A stretch of DNA of 64,000 nucleotides from Ruminococcaceae bacterium D5 (GCA_900113995.1 FORK01000015.1:1-64000), one strand, 5' to 3'; positions 1 through 8,682 are shown, counted from the first letter of the stretch. A program made the numbers and translations. The notes: generated by a model not told the origin, from the letters alone.

Positions 1-184
1 TATGATCCGGGCACGCTTCCGCTTCTATCAGCTCTACACCCTTTTGTTCGCACAGCTTTCTAATGATTTGTCCTATGTCTGCCTTGAGTTTCCCATAAAT
101 CTCTTTTCTGCGATATTTGGGGGCAAACACGATATGGTACTGGCATCTCCACTTTGTATGTGATAAACTTTGTATGTCGTCCAC
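1..184 (-). CDS. tnpA: IS200/IS605-family transposase TnpA, N-terminal part (runs off window edge)
   Basis: The minus strand from a GTG at 184 reads a typical Y1 transposase N-terminus, with KWRCQYHIVFAPKYRRKEIY followed by a stretch ending EAEACPDH at the window edge. The edge falls just at the start of the HUH-type metal-binding motif expected next (HIH), so the catalytic tyrosine is outside the window. An AGGAGG ribosome-binding site lies about 7 bases upstream of the GTG. The family moves single-stranded DNA by Y1 HUH chemistry. Only about 61 codons are visible, so intactness cannot be judged. Confidence 0.9.
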   Translation of the reverse strand, partial: MDDIQSLSHTKWRCQYHIVFAPKYRRKEIYGKLKADIGQIIRKLCEQKGVELIEAEACPDH

Positions 185-187
185 GAC

Positions 188-251
188 AAAACCTCCTTTT
201 GCTCTGAATGCGGTTGGCAAACCTGCACTTAGTTTAGCAAAAGGAGGTTTT
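188..251 (-). promoter_or_regulatory. RBS-sequestering inverted repeat in tnpA leader
   Basis: Bases 188-203 and 236-251 are a perfect 16-bp inverted repeat (AAAACCTCCTTTTGCT and its complement). The proximal arm contains the tnpA Shine-Dalgarno, so in the mRNA the ribosome-binding site would be buried in a long stem. IS200 elements are known to limit transposition by such a leader structure. The pairing is seen directly; its regulatory effect is inferred from the family. Confidence 0.75.
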
Positions 252-274
252 CTTGTATCTAAAGATTTTTTATT

Positions 275-293
275 CCACCAGCATAGCTGGTGG
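275..293. repeat. Subterminal hairpin of the IS200-like left end
   Basis: CCACCAGC-ATA-GCTGGTGG is a perfect 8-bp stem with a 3-base loop. Such subterminal hairpins are the DNA structures recognised by IS200/IS605 transposases. It could also act as a weak terminator shielding tnpA. Confidence 0.65.
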
Positions 294-313
294 TTTATTT
301 TCGCTGAAGCTAC

Positions 314-351
314 AAAAAAAGAGTGCCGGAAAGCAGAGCTTTCCGGCACTC
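314..351 (-). terminator. Rho-independent terminator of the first ftcD gene
   Basis: A 13-bp stem (321-333 paired with 339-351) is followed on the minus strand by seven T residues (A-run at 314-320). It starts just past the ftcD stop codon at 355. Confidence 0.85.
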
Positions 352-354
352 TTT

Positions 355-1251
355 TCAGAAATGCATCTCCAGAAGCTGTTCGCTCGAAAAATCCTCAATC
401 TGCAGGTAATATTCGGCGCAGTCAACCAACGCCTGCGTCGGGACGATGCCAACCACCTCGCTTCCGATCACCCGGACCCCGTAGCGCCTCGCCTCCATCC
501 TGACCGTTTCAAAAACGGTGTAGATTGAGGTCTGGGTATAGTCGGTCAGGTTCATCGTTACCTGCGCGATGTTCCGCTCCTCAAGCGGCACCCCCATCGC
601 CTTGACAAAGCGGAAGCCGCCGTTTTTATTGCGCACCCGCCTGCCGATCCGGCGGGCAATCTCGACGTTTGGAGTGTCGAGATTAATATTAAAGCAGATC
701 AGCGGCATCCGGGCGCCAATGGCGGTTACCCCGCCGGTTGGATGGATCGTATCAGGGCCAAAGTCCGGTTTCCAACGCGGGTCCTTCATTTTTTCAGCCA
801 TCCCTTCGAACTGGCCCTCCCGGATGTCGGCAAGGTTCACCCGGTTCGGGGCGGAGGCAGACTTCTCATAGAGGAAGAACGGCTGGCCGAACCGCTCGGC
901 AGCCTCCCGCGCCACCCGCCGCGCAAGCCGGTCGGCCTCCTCGATCCCACAGTTGCGCACCGGGATAAAGGGGATTACGTCAACGCAGCCCATACGGGGG
1001 TGCTGGCCCTCGTGACGGGTCATGTCGATTACGCTGATGGCTGCTCCGACTGCCTCCACCATCGCATCGCCAAGGTTCTGCGGCTCTCCGATTACCGTTA
1101 CAACACAGCGGTTGTGGTCGGGATCGGTCGAGTAGTCAAGCAGCTTGACCCCCTTCTTCGCCCGAAAGCAATCGACAATCCTTTCAATTTTCTTAAGGTC
1201 GCGCCCCTCGCTGAAATTCGGCACCGACTCGATGATTTTGTCCCAGTTCAC
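355..1251 (-). CDS. ftcD: Glutamate formimidoyltransferase, paralog 1
   Basis: This cytoplasmic enzyme transfers the formimino group of N-formimino-L-glutamate to tetrahydrofolate in histidine breakdown. The 298-residue product has the family N-terminus with VPNFSEGRD near residues 10-18, the HEGQHPRMGCVDVIPF active-site region near residue 80, and the C-terminal GSEVVGIVPTQALVDCAEYY block. Length matches the stand-alone FtcD family, without a fused cyclodeaminase. The GTG at 1251 was chosen because it has GGAAGGGGCGG upstream, while the alternative ATG at 1275 would sit at the predicted transcription start. It is transcribed divergently from the large regulator. A paralog lies at 6213-7112. 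Purinolytic clostridia use a related enzyme on formiminoglycine, so the substrate could differ. Confidence 0.9.
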   Translation of the reverse strand: MNWDKIIESVPNFSEGRDLKKIERIVDCFRAKKGVKLLDYSTDPDHNRCVVTVIGEPQNLGDAMVEAVGAAISVIDMTRHEGQHPRMGCVDVIPFIPVRNCGIEEADRLARRVAREAAERFGQPFFLYEKSASAPNRVNLADIREGQFEGMAEKMKDPRWKPDFGPDTIHPTGGVTAIGARMPLICFNINLDTPNVEIARRIGRRVRNKNGGFRFVKAMGVPLEERNIAQVTMNLTDYTQTSIYTVFETVRMEARRYGVRVIGSEVVGIVPTQALVDCAEYYLQIEDFSSEQLLEMHF

Positions 1252-1282
1252 CGTGATCCGCCCCTTCCGTCTCATTTTTTTT

Positions 1283-1311
1283 ATTATAGCCGAAAGAAAA
1301 ATTTGACGCAA
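1283..1311 (-). promoter_or_regulatory. Sigma-A promoter of ftcD paralog 1
   Basis: On the minus strand, TTGCGT (1306-1311), a 17-base spacer and TATAAT (1283-1288). The predicted start near 1276 supports the GTG start of ftcD. Confidence 0.75.
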
Positions 1312-1327
1312 CCGGGACGCAGCGGCC

Positions 1328-1356
1328 TTGTTCAAGCCGGCCCGATCAGCTATACT
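1328..1356 (+). promoter_or_regulatory. Sigma-A promoter of the BTAD regulator
   Basis: TTGTTC (1328-1333), a 17-base spacer and TATACT (1351-1356). It lies back to back with the ftcD promoter, so one bound regulator could influence both. Confidence 0.7.
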
Positions 1357-1386
1357 GGAACCAATCACCATTGATGGGAGGGAGTA

Positions 1387-4300
1387 ATGATGCTGACCGC
1401 CATTCTGCTGCAAACACCGGGGATTCTGCTCAACGGCAGGCCCGTCGCCTTCCCGTTTAAGCGGGCCGACGCCCTGCTCTACTACATGCTGGTGCGCCGC
1501 AGCGCCACCCGGCAGGAGCTGATTTCCCTGCTCTGGGAGAGCTGCGATGAGGAGGTGGGACTCAAGAACCTGCGCAATGCCCTCTACACCCTCAAAAAAT
1601 CTCTTGGAGATCTGCTGCTCTCCCCTCAGAAATCGCTGGTTGTCCTCAACGACCAGTGGGAAATCGACTGCGATTACGACCGTTTCACCCGCGGCGGTGA
1701 TTTTTCCGCCTACCAAGGCCCATTTTTGCAGGGCTTTTCGGTGAAAAACGCCTTTGCCTATGAGGAATGGATCGGCCGTACCCGGGAAAAGCTTCATGCC
1801 CAATATCTTTCCCTTCTGGCGCACCACGCACAGGAGGCGGAAGATGCGGGGGATTTCCCTTCGGCCCAGCAATATGCCTCCGACTATCTGCGGGAGGACC
1901 CGCTCGACGAAAAAATGGCTTCCTTTCTGATGACGCTCTACCGCAAGGCGGCGCAGTACCCCAAGGCGGCGCAGGTCTACCAGCGCCTCAAGGAGGCGCT
2001 CACCGAGGAGCTGGGGGCGGATCCCCTGAAGCAGACGACGGCCCTCTACTACGAGATCATGAACGAATGGAACGATACCAGTGCGCCTGAGGAGGACGGG
2101 CCGCGTATCCCGGTTCCGGTAGGGCGGGAGGCAGCTTACGCCCGTCTGCGAGGCTCTGCGGCCGCCTTTGCCGGAGAGGCGGTCCGCCAGCGTTCGCTGC
2201 TTTTGATCGGGGAGGCCGGCTCGGGCAAGAGCGAGCTGATCAACCATTTTCTGCGTGACTGCGCCCTGTCGGAGTTCCGGGTGCTGCGAAATGCCTGCCT
2301 TCTCTCGGAGGCTGAAACCCCTCTCGCCTGCTTCGCCCCGCTGATGCTTTCGATGCTGCGGTCCGGTGAGGACCCGGCGCAGGAGACGATCCCTGCCGCG
2401 GCGCGGGAGCGCCTTGCCTGCGCCTTCCCGATTCTGGAGCGGGGCGAGCGCCCCGTTTCGGAAAAAATGGCCCGGCGCACCGATCCCGCACTGACCGACA
2501 TCATGCTCCAGCTCTTCTCGGCGTCTTCCCGTCAGCGTAAGGTCCTTCTGATTCTCGAGGATATCCAGTGGATCGACCGCGAAAGCCTCGCCCTGCTTGA
2601 CGCGCTGCTGCGGCGCGGGGAACCGGGGCGGCTGATGGCTGTCCTCTCCTGCCGCGACAACTGCCCGGGGGAGATTCTCGGCTGGATCGAGGGGCGGATC
2701 GCCGACGGCCTGCTTCTGGAACAGAGGCTGCTGCCGCTCACCGAGCTGGAAACCGCCGAATTTCTGCGCCGGGAACTGGGGGACGAACCGGCCGGTCAGC
2801 TCGCCGGACAGTTTTACCGCGAGACAGGCGGCAATCTCTATCTGCTCACCGAACTGACTGCGGCCTACCGGCAGAGCGGAGACATCGACCAGATTATCGC
2901 CACAATGAGCGATATTCTGCTGGGGCGAATCACCGGACTTTCCCCCGCGGGCGTGCATGCAGCCGGGCTGATCGCCCTTTTCCCCGAGGCGGCGCCCTGC
3001 GCGCTGCTGAGCGGTCTCTTCGGTCCGGACGATCCCCCGCCCAACGACGGGATCGGAGAGCTTTTCCGCCGCGGCCTGATTTTTGAGCAGCATGGCAAAG
3101 ACGGCCCCGCCTACCGTTTCACCCATCCCCGCATCCGGGAGCTGGTCTATGAACGGCAGTCATTTTTCCAGCGCAAGCCGCTGCACCTTCGCGCCGCCGC
3201 GCTCATGTCGCAGCCGGGCGGGCCCGCCACTGCCGCTTCCCTGCGCGGGATCGCCTGGCACTACCAGCAGGCGGGGGAGGCTCTGCCCGCTCTTGTCTGC
3301 CAGATCCGCGCGCTCGAGCAGGAGTCCTCCCTCTGCTGCGAGCCCTTTCCGGTTTTAATCGAGCGGCAGATCCCAGAGCTTTCCCTTGCAGAACTGAAGG
3401 GACGCCTCGCAGATGCACAGCGGCAGCTTGCCGCGCTGCGCGGCGCCGGGGACGCGAACCGCCTTGTCCTCTGCGAGCGGATGCTTTCGCTGATCGGCGG
3501 CAGGATCGCCCTTTTCGAGGGGCGCTTCTCCGACGGAGTAACCCTGCTCGGGCGTCTCAGCGAGCAGTGCGGCTCCGATGAGGAGGAGACGATGTTTCTG
3601 CGTGCCTGCCGCCTGCTCGCCTCCCATGCGTTGAATACTCAGGCTGCCGATCTGGCTGAACGCTATACCGCAGCCGGAACTCACCTGCTGGAACGCCGGG
3701 AGGATCCCGCGCGGCTCGCTATGTTCGAGCGGCTGCGGGGCGGCATCTTCTGCCTGCGCGGCGAATACGACAAAAGCGTTTACTATCTGCTCGAGGCGAT
3801 CGACGCCCTGCAAAAGCTGCCCGATCGGGACGCCTACCGTCTTCAGCTCGCGGCGGCCTGCTATGACTATGGACGGGTCTGCCGCCAGCGGCTCGACTAT
3901 GCCGAGGCTTGCTCCCATTACAAGAAAGCCCTTGCCCTGATCGGGGAAGGTACCCCGTGCCCCGGCGCAGTCTGGATCTATGTCCACTATGGCCGGGCTG
4001 CCTTCGCCCTTGGGGATGACGGACGCGCCCGCTCTCTCTTCCGTCAGGGCTGCGCTCTCGGCAAACGAACCGGGGAGCGAAGCGGAGTTGCGGCCTCTGC
4101 CGCCTTCTGTGCCTATTACGACGCGCTCGACGATAATTTTGATCAGGCGGCCGACCGTCTGATCGATGCACAGCAGCTTTCGGATGAGATCCGTTCTCCT
4201 CTCGAAGCTGTGATTCTCTGCTTTGTCAAGATGAAGCTGCGCGCCATGCTTGATCGCGGCCGGCGCAGCGGCACCCGCCTCGACCGGCTGCTGCCCTATT

Positions 4301-4464
4301 CCACCGAAAGCTACGCCCGACAGGGGACCCGGCTGCTGGCCGGGGTGCCAGACGTCTTTGAAGCGGACCTGCTCGCCGCCAGCCTGCGGGAAGGGATCGC
4401 GCGCAAAAGAACCTTCAGCGCCCCGGAGCTCTACAGCAAAAACAAGCATTTTATGACCGAGTAG
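1387..4464 (+). CDS. Large BTAD/AAA/TPR transcriptional regulator (SARP-MalT-like STAND architecture)
   Basis: The 1025-residue protein starts with a winged-helix-like segment (about 1-95) containing the ALLYYMLVRRSATRQELISL stretch typical of OmpR-type domains in SARP regulators. A BTAD helical domain follows (about 96-245). An NTPase domain has Walker A GEAGSGKSE near 274-282 and Walker B LLILEDIQW near 384-392. The rest is a long TPR-like helical region. No C-terminal LuxR helix-turn-helix is visible, so DNA binding probably resides in the N-terminal domain. It is divergent from ftcD and precedes gltS-ftcD-fchA, so an activator role for formiminoglutamate/glutamate genes is inferred; the ligand is unknown. 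GGAGGGAG precedes tandem ATG codons at 1387 and 1390. Confidence 0.85.
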   Translation: MMLTAILLQTPGILLNGRPVAFPFKRADALLYYMLVRRSATRQELISLLWESCDEEVGLKNLRNALYTLKKSLGDLLLSPQKSLVVLNDQWEIDCDYDRFTRGGDFSAYQGPFLQGFSVKNAFAYEEWIGRTREKLHAQYLSLLAHHAQEAEDAGDFPSAQQYASDYLREDPLDEKMASFLMTLYRKAAQYPKAAQVYQRLKEALTEELGADPLKQTTALYYEIMNEWNDTSAPEEDGPRIPVPVGREAAYARLRGSAAAFAGEAVRQRSLLLIGEAGSGKSELINHFLRDCALSEFRVLRNACLLSEAETPLACFAPLMLSMLRSGEDPAQETIPAAARERLACAFPILERGERPVSEKMARRTDPALTDIMLQLFSASSRQRKVLLILEDIQWIDRESLALLDALLRRGEPGRLMAVLSCRDNCPGEILGWIEGRIADGLLLEQRLLPLTELETAEFLRRELGDEPAGQLAGQFYRETGGNLYLLTELTAAYRQSGDIDQIIATMSDILLGRITGLSPAGVHAAGLIALFPEAAPCALLSGLFGPDDPPPNDGIGELFRRGLIFEQHGKDGPAYRFTHPRIRELVYERQSFFQRKPLHLRAAALMSQPGGPATAASLRGIAWHYQQAGEALPALVCQIRALEQESSLCCEPFPVLIERQIPELSLAELKGRLADAQRQLAALRGAGDANRLVLCERMLSLIGGRIALFEGRFSDGVTLLGRLSEQCGSDEEETMFLRACRLLASHALNTQAADLAERYTAAGTHLLERREDPARLAMFERLRGGIFCLRGEYDKSVYYLLEAIDALQKLPDRDAYRLQLAAACYDYGRVCRQRLDYAEACSHYKKALALIGEGTPCPGAVWIYVHYGRAAFALGDDGRARSLFRQGCALGKRTGERSGVAASAAFCAYYDALDDNFDQAADRLIDAQQLSDEIRSPLEAVILCFVKMKLRAMLDRGRRSGTRLDRLLPYSTESYARQGTRLLAGVPDVFEADLLAASLREGIARKRTFSAPELYSKNKHFMTE

Positions 4465-4480
4465 CACTTTTCCTTTTCCG

Positions 4481-4535
4481 CGCAGGGGCAGGATGGCGGA
4501 TCCGCTTGACCCGGACCCGCCATCCTGCGCCTGCG
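4481..4535 (+). terminator. Long GC-rich hairpin after the regulator gene
   Basis: Bases 4481-4499 pair with 4517-4535 (19 bp, one mismatch), and TCCG/CGGA extends the stem inward. No T-run follows, so it may be a weak terminator or an mRNA-stabilising stem. Confidence 0.5.
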
Positions 4536-4909
4536 TATACGGACGTGCTGCATACCCTCAATTCCACTAATCCTCTCTGTGGGTCCGCATATTTTTCCGA
4601 TATGGTTTCCGGCCAGCGCAGCGGATTTTGGACGCCGGTTTTCAAAGTCCGGCCAACGCCCCGGGAAAGCGGTCAGCCGATTGCGGCTGTTCGCTTCACA
4701 CCTCGTACACAGTTTCTTTTGAAATTAGACGTTTCTTAGATGCCCCCTATTTATAATAAAGGAAAAAGAAAGCAAGTCGTTTCCGCGCGGCTTTGGGTCA
4801 ACCGCAAGGGAACAGCCGGGGAGATCGGTCAAGAGAGGAGGGGCAGCCGTCGCCCGGCTTCAGACAGCGTCGTTTTCAAACACACTGTATATGGGAAGGA
4901 AAAGTGAAT
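4536..4909 (+). promoter_or_regulatory. Upstream region of gltS with an isolated -10 box
   Basis: This non-coding stretch of about 370 bases holds a perfect TATAAT at 4752-4757 but no recognisable -35 at 16-18 bases, which is compatible with activator dependence. Short GC-rich inverted repeats occur around 4600-4660. I recognise no riboswitch here. Confidence 0.45.
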
Positions 4910-6151
4910 ATGAGTATCGAAATGCTTGATTCGGTTCTAAACATCAACGCGGACGCGGTGATGACCACCGCCATGGCAGCCGTTCTCCTGCTGATCGGTT
5001 ATTTCATCAAGAGCAAGGTAAGTATTCTCAATAAGTACTGCATCCCCGCCCCGGTCGTGGGAGGATTCCTGTTTATGTTTGTGACCTTCGCAGGTCATGT
5101 CACCAACACTTTCAAGTTTAATTTTACCACCAGCTTTCAGGACCCCTTCATGCTCGCCTTCTTTACCACCGTCGGACTTGGCGCCAGCTTCTCGCTGCTG
5201 AAAAAGGGCGGGATCCTGCTGGTGATTTACTGGGCGACAGCCGGTGTAATTTCTATCTTCCAGAACGTCATCGGCATCGCGGTCAGCAAGGTCATCAGCC
5301 TCGAAGCCCCCTATGCTCTTCTGGCCAGCGCGATTTCAATGATCGGCGGACACGGCGCAGCGGGCGCCTACGGAAAGACCTTTGCCGAGATGGGCTACTC
5401 CGCGGGCATTGAGGTCGGCGCCGCCGCCGCTACCTTCGGCTTGATTTCAGCCGTTCTGGTCGGCGGTCCGCTGGCACGCCGGCTGATCGTGAAATACGAC
5501 CTCAAGCCCGACGAGGATGAAAATTTCGAGTCGGATATCGATACGGTCAACGCTTCGACCGGCGAAAAGCTTGCCTCACTCGACGTGATCAAAAACGTCA
5601 CCGTCATTCTGGTCTGCATGGCGGTCGGCACCGTCATCTCCGGCTGGATCGGCAAGCTGATCGGCATGTCCTTCCCGACCTATGTCGGCGCGATGTTCGT
5701 GGCGGTTATCGTCCGTAACGTCAATGAGGGCGCGCATTTTTATAACTTCAGCTTCTCGCTGGTCGACGGCATCGGAGACGTGATGCTCTCACTCTATCTC
5801 GCCATCGCCCTGATGACCCTCAAGCTCTGGGAGCTGGCCGGCCTGATCGGCGGCGTGCTGATCGTCGTCCTCTGCCAGGTGCTCTTCATGATTCTCATTG
5901 CTTACTTTGTGGTTTTCCGCGTTCTCGGCAAGAACTACGACGCCGCCGTCATGTGCGCGGGCCTCTGTGGCCACGGTCTCGGCGCCACCCCCTCGGCCAT
6001 CGTCAACATGACCTCGGTCAAGGACCGCTACGGCATGTCCCGTCGTGCCTTCATGATCGTGCCGATCGTCGGCGCTTTTCTGGTCGATATTATCTACCAA
6101 CCGCAGACCATCGCCTTTATTAAGTTCTTTGTCAAGGGCTTTACCGGCTGA
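4910..6151 (+). CDS. gltS: Sodium/glutamate symporter GltS
   Basis: The 413-residue polytopic membrane protein carries the two inverted-repeat signature segments of the ESS/GltS family. These are SAISMIGGHGAAGAYGKTF near residue 145 and CGHGLGATPSAIVNMTSV near residue 355, in the reentrant-loop positions. It should import glutamate with sodium. The ATG at 4910 has GGAAGGAAAA upstream and gives a normal GltS length; longer in-frame extension is unsupported. It heads a unidirectional set with ftcD paralog 2, the cyclodeaminase and the HutD-like gene. Co-transport of a glutamate analogue such as formiminoglutamate is possible but not shown. Confidence 0.92.
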   Translation: MSIEMLDSVLNINADAVMTTAMAAVLLLIGYFIKSKVSILNKYCIPAPVVGGFLFMFVTFAGHVTNTFKFNFTTSFQDPFMLAFFTTVGLGASFSLLKKGGILLVIYWATAGVISIFQNVIGIAVSKVISLEAPYALLASAISMIGGHGAAGAYGKTFAEMGYSAGIEVGAAAATFGLISAVLVGGPLARRLIVKYDLKPDEDENFESDIDTVNASTGEKLASLDVIKNVTVILVCMAVGTVISGWIGKLIGMSFPTYVGAMFVAVIVRNVNEGAHFYNFSFSLVDGIGDVMLSLYLAIALMTLKLWELAGLIGGVLIVVLCQVLFMILIAYFVVFRVLGKNYDAAVMCAGLCGHGLGATPSAIVNMTSVKDRYGMSRRAFMIVPIVGAFLVDIIYQPQTIAFIKFFVKGFTG

Positions 6152-6212
6152 TTGCCGCACCCTTTTCTATCATTTAAGCCCTACTTAACACATCATCGGG
6201 AGGAATGTACCC

Positions 6213-7112
6213 ATGGCTAAGCTTGTAGAATTTATTCCCAATTTCAGCGAGGGACGCAATCAGGCGGTCATCGACCAGCTCGCCGCCGTCGCTAAGAGCG
6301 TCCCCGGCATCACCCTCATGGACGTCCAGTCGGACGAGAGCCATAACCGCTGCGTTTTTACCCTCGTCGGCTCGCCCGAAGGGGCCGAGGAGGTCGCCTT
6401 CCAGCTCTGCAAAAAGGCCGCCGAGCTGATCGACATGCGCAAGCATGAAGGCGCACACCCCCGCATGGGCGCGACCGACGTCATCCCCTTCGTCCCGGTC
6501 AAGGATGTCACCGTGCCCGAGCTGGTCGAGCTGACAAAGCGCCTCGGCAAGCGGATCTACGACGAGCTTGGCATCCCGAGCTTTCTCTATGAGGATTCGG
6601 CTACCTCGCCCGACCGCGTCAACCTTGCCAAGGTCCGCAAAGGCCAGTTCGAAGGGATGCCCGAAAAGCTGCTGCAGCCCGAATGGGCCCCTGATTTCGG
6701 CGAGCGCAAGATCCATCCCACTGCCGGCATCACCGCCATTGGCGCCCGGATGCCGCTGGTCGCTTTCAACGTCAACCTTGGCACCTCCAACCTCGAAATT
6801 GCCAACAAGATCGCCAAGATCGTACGCGGATCGAGCGGCGGCTTCAAATACTGCAAGGCTATCGGGGTCATGCTCGAAGACCGCAATCTCGCACAGGTTT
6901 CGATGAATATGGTGAACTATGAGGGCACCCCGCTTTACCGGGTGTTTGAGCTGATCCGCATCGAGGCGGAACGCTACGGAGTGCCGATCATCGGCACCGA
7001 GGTTGTCGGCCTCACCCCGGCCAAGGCGCTGGTGGACTGCGCCGAATATTACCTCAAGGTCGAAAACTTCGATTATCACAAGCAGGTGCTTGAAAACCAC
7101 CTGATCGGATAA
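6213..7112 (+). CDS. ftcD: Glutamate formimidoyltransferase, paralog 2
   Basis: The 299-residue cytoplasmic protein has IPNFSEGRN near residues 8-16, KHEGAHPRMGATDVIPFVP near 79-97 (containing the catalytic histidine of the family), and the C-terminal GTEVVGLTPAKALVDCAEYY block. It forms 5-formimino-tetrahydrofolate and glutamate from formiminoglutamate. GGGAGGAATG precedes the ATG. It lies directly before the cyclodeaminase, its normal partner. It is clearly related to, but diverged from, the copy at 355-1251 (for example PSFLYEDSATSPDRVNLA versus PFFLYEKSASAPNRVNLA). Confidence 0.93.
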   Translation: MAKLVEFIPNFSEGRNQAVIDQLAAVAKSVPGITLMDVQSDESHNRCVFTLVGSPEGAEEVAFQLCKKAAELIDMRKHEGAHPRMGATDVIPFVPVKDVTVPELVELTKRLGKRIYDELGIPSFLYEDSATSPDRVNLAKVRKGQFEGMPEKLLQPEWAPDFGERKIHPTAGITAIGARMPLVAFNVNLGTSNLEIANKIAKIVRGSSGGFKYCKAIGVMLEDRNLAQVSMNMVNYEGTPLYRVFELIRIEAERYGVPIIGTEVVGLTPAKALVDCAEYYLKVENFDYHKQVLENHLIG

Positions 7113-7150
7113 CAGCGGGTCGCCGCGCGATCCCAAAAGGAGAAGAACAG

Positions 7151-7777
7151 ATGAAATTAGCCCAGTTGAAGGTCAGTGATTTCACCGACCTGCTCGCCTC
7201 CCTGGAACCTGCCCCCGGCGGCGGATCGACCGCGGCCCTGGAAGGGGCGCTCGGCGCGGCGCTGACCGCAATGGTCGCCGCTTTCACCATCGGCAGAAAG
7301 AAGTATGCCGAATATGAAGAGCTGGCCCGTGAGGTCAATCAAAAAGCCGACGCCCTCAAAACACAGCTGGTCGAGGTGATCGACCGGGATACCGAAGCCT
7401 TCAATGGGGTGAGCGCCGTTTTCGCGATGCCCAAGGATACCGAAGAGCAGAAAGCCGCGCGCAAATCGGCGATGCAGGCGGCACTCAAGGAATGCACTAA
7501 GACCCCCTTTGAGATGATGGAGCTTTCCACACAGGCGCTCGAGCTGGCCGATGCAATCGTCGGGCGCTCCAACGCCAGCGCGGCCAGTGACCTGGGGGTT
7601 GCCGCGCTGAGCCTCAAGGCGGCGGTGCAGGGGGCGTGGCTCAACATTCTGATCAATACCGGCGGCATCGATGACGCGGAATTCACCTCCCGCTATCGTC
7701 AGGAGGGCGAAGCCCTTCTGGCAAGGGCTCTGCCGACAGCCGACCACATCTATGAAACAGTTCTGGCCTCTCTCTGA
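7151..7777 (+). CDS. fchA: Formimidoyltetrahydrofolate cyclodeaminase
   Basis: The 208-residue protein begins with the family signature: LLASLEPAPGGGSTAALEG at residues 14-32 is the glycine-rich folate-binding loop. The rest is helical and ends near residue 205 as usual. It converts 5-formimino-THF to 5,10-methenyl-THF with release of ammonia, completing the reaction begun by FtcD. AAGGAGAAGAACAG precedes the ATG. The 38-base gap after ftcD suggests co-transcription. Confidence 0.92.
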   Translation: MKLAQLKVSDFTDLLASLEPAPGGGSTAALEGALGAALTAMVAAFTIGRKKYAEYEELAREVNQKADALKTQLVEVIDRDTEAFNGVSAVFAMPKDTEEQKAARKSAMQAALKECTKTPFEMMELSTQALELADAIVGRSNASAASDLGVAALSLKAAVQGAWLNILINTGGIDDAEFTSRYRQEGEALLARALPTADHIYETVLASL

Positions 7778-7937
7778 TTCAAGGAGTCCCGCCGCAAAAT
7801 GCCGCGCATTTTGCGGCGGGACCTTTTCCCGGCCGGCGCCTTCTGACCCGATCCGGCGCAGCCCGGAACAAGGCGGAGACGCCAGGCCGCGGCAAAGACG
7901 GGGTTTGGGTGTCAGAACTTTTGTAAAGGAGATTGCC

Positions 7938-8546
7938 ATGCAGCCGAATTTTACCGTTTTAGGACCTTCCTGCCGGGTGGTCAGTGAATGGGCGGGCGGA
8001 AAAACCGCTCAGCTTGCCATCGCGCCTCCGGACGCGCTTTACCAGAGTCGTGACTTTCTCTGGCGTCTCAGCTCAGCCACCGTGGAACTGGATCAATCCG
8101 ATTTTACCCCGCTGCCCGGCTACACTCGCCTGATCTCGGTGCTTGAGGGCGAAATGCAGCTCTTTCCCGAGGGCGGAAGTCCGGTTTTTCTCGCGCCGTT
8201 TGAGCTCTATTCCTTCGACGGGGCGACCCCTATCCTTTCAAAAGGCCGCTGCACCGATTTTAACCTCATGCTGCGCAAAGGCGGCTGTGAAGGAAGCCTG
8301 CAATCCTGCCGGATGGGTCCCGGCGGGAGCCTTCTCTGCACCCCTGCCGTCCCCTCACCGCTGCGGTTTTCGCGCTGTACGACGGCCGTTTACTGTGTCG
8401 GAGGGAGCGTCTCCGTTTCGGCAGGGGGAGCAGCCGCCCGGCTGGAATCAGGAGTCCTGCTGCTGGCCGAGGAATTGGGCGGTCTTCCTCTGGGCCTTTC
8501 ATGCAGGGAAGAAGCGGCGCTGATGATCGCGCAGATCTGGTTTTAA
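7938..8546 (+). CDS. HutD/Ves-family cupin-like protein
   Basis: The 202-residue protein has features I associate with HutD/Ves proteins: WAGGKTAQLAIAPPDALY near residues 16-33 (family form GG.T.ela..P), FLWRLSSATVELDQSDFTPLPG, and a central ISVLEGEMQL segment typical of the bicupin fold. HutD is a non-catalytic protein linked to histidine utilisation, proposed to limit formiminoglutamate accumulation. Its place after fchA fits. The ATG at 7938 has AAAGGAGA upstream. It is separated from fchA by 160 bases holding no other gene. Confidence 0.75.
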   Translation: MQPNFTVLGPSCRVVSEWAGGKTAQLAIAPPDALYQSRDFLWRLSSATVELDQSDFTPLPGYTRLISVLEGEMQLFPEGGSPVFLAPFELYSFDGATPILSKGRCTDFNLMLRKGGCEGSLQSCRMGPGGSLLCTPAVPSPLRFSRCTTAVYCVGGSVSVSAGGAAARLESGVLLLAEELGGLPLGLSCREEAALMIAQIWF

Positions 8547-8642
8547 GACCGGAATGGTTTCGCGGTGCGGCCGAAACAACCGCAAGGAAACGCGGAACGC
8601 GGTCTCAGGACCCAGGACCCTCTTTTGACTCCGGCACACCGA

Positions 8643-8682
8643 CGGCAGGGCGCAGCGAAGAAATCTTCGCTGCGCCCTGCCG
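8643..8682 (+). terminator. Terminator of the gltS-hutD gene set
   Basis: An 18-bp perfect GC-rich stem (8643-8660 with 8665-8682) and a short loop, followed by only three T residues. It closes the unidirectional group that begins at gltS. Confidence 0.65.

Larger units (their letters stand above)
1..293 (-). mobile_element. IS200/IS605-type insertion sequence, left end with tnpA
   Basis: The tnpA start, a structured 5' leader and a subterminal hairpin lie in the order typical of the left end of IS200-like elements. The element has no terminal inverted repeats, as expected for the family. The outer boundary is uncertain and is placed at the end of the 275-293 hairpin. The next feature inward is the terminator of ftcD. 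Confidence 0.75.

Noticed and set aside
355-3126. A 923-residue minus-strand reading frame fusing ftcD with a long N-terminal extension
   Set aside because: The extension is antisense to the regulator gene and is low-complexity shadow coding. The real gene starts near 1251, with its own promoter at 1283-1311.
4536-4909. Possible THF riboswitch before gltS, suggested by the folate enzymes downstream
   Set aside because: The conserved THF-aptamer blocks are not found. Only generic GC-rich inverted repeats are present.
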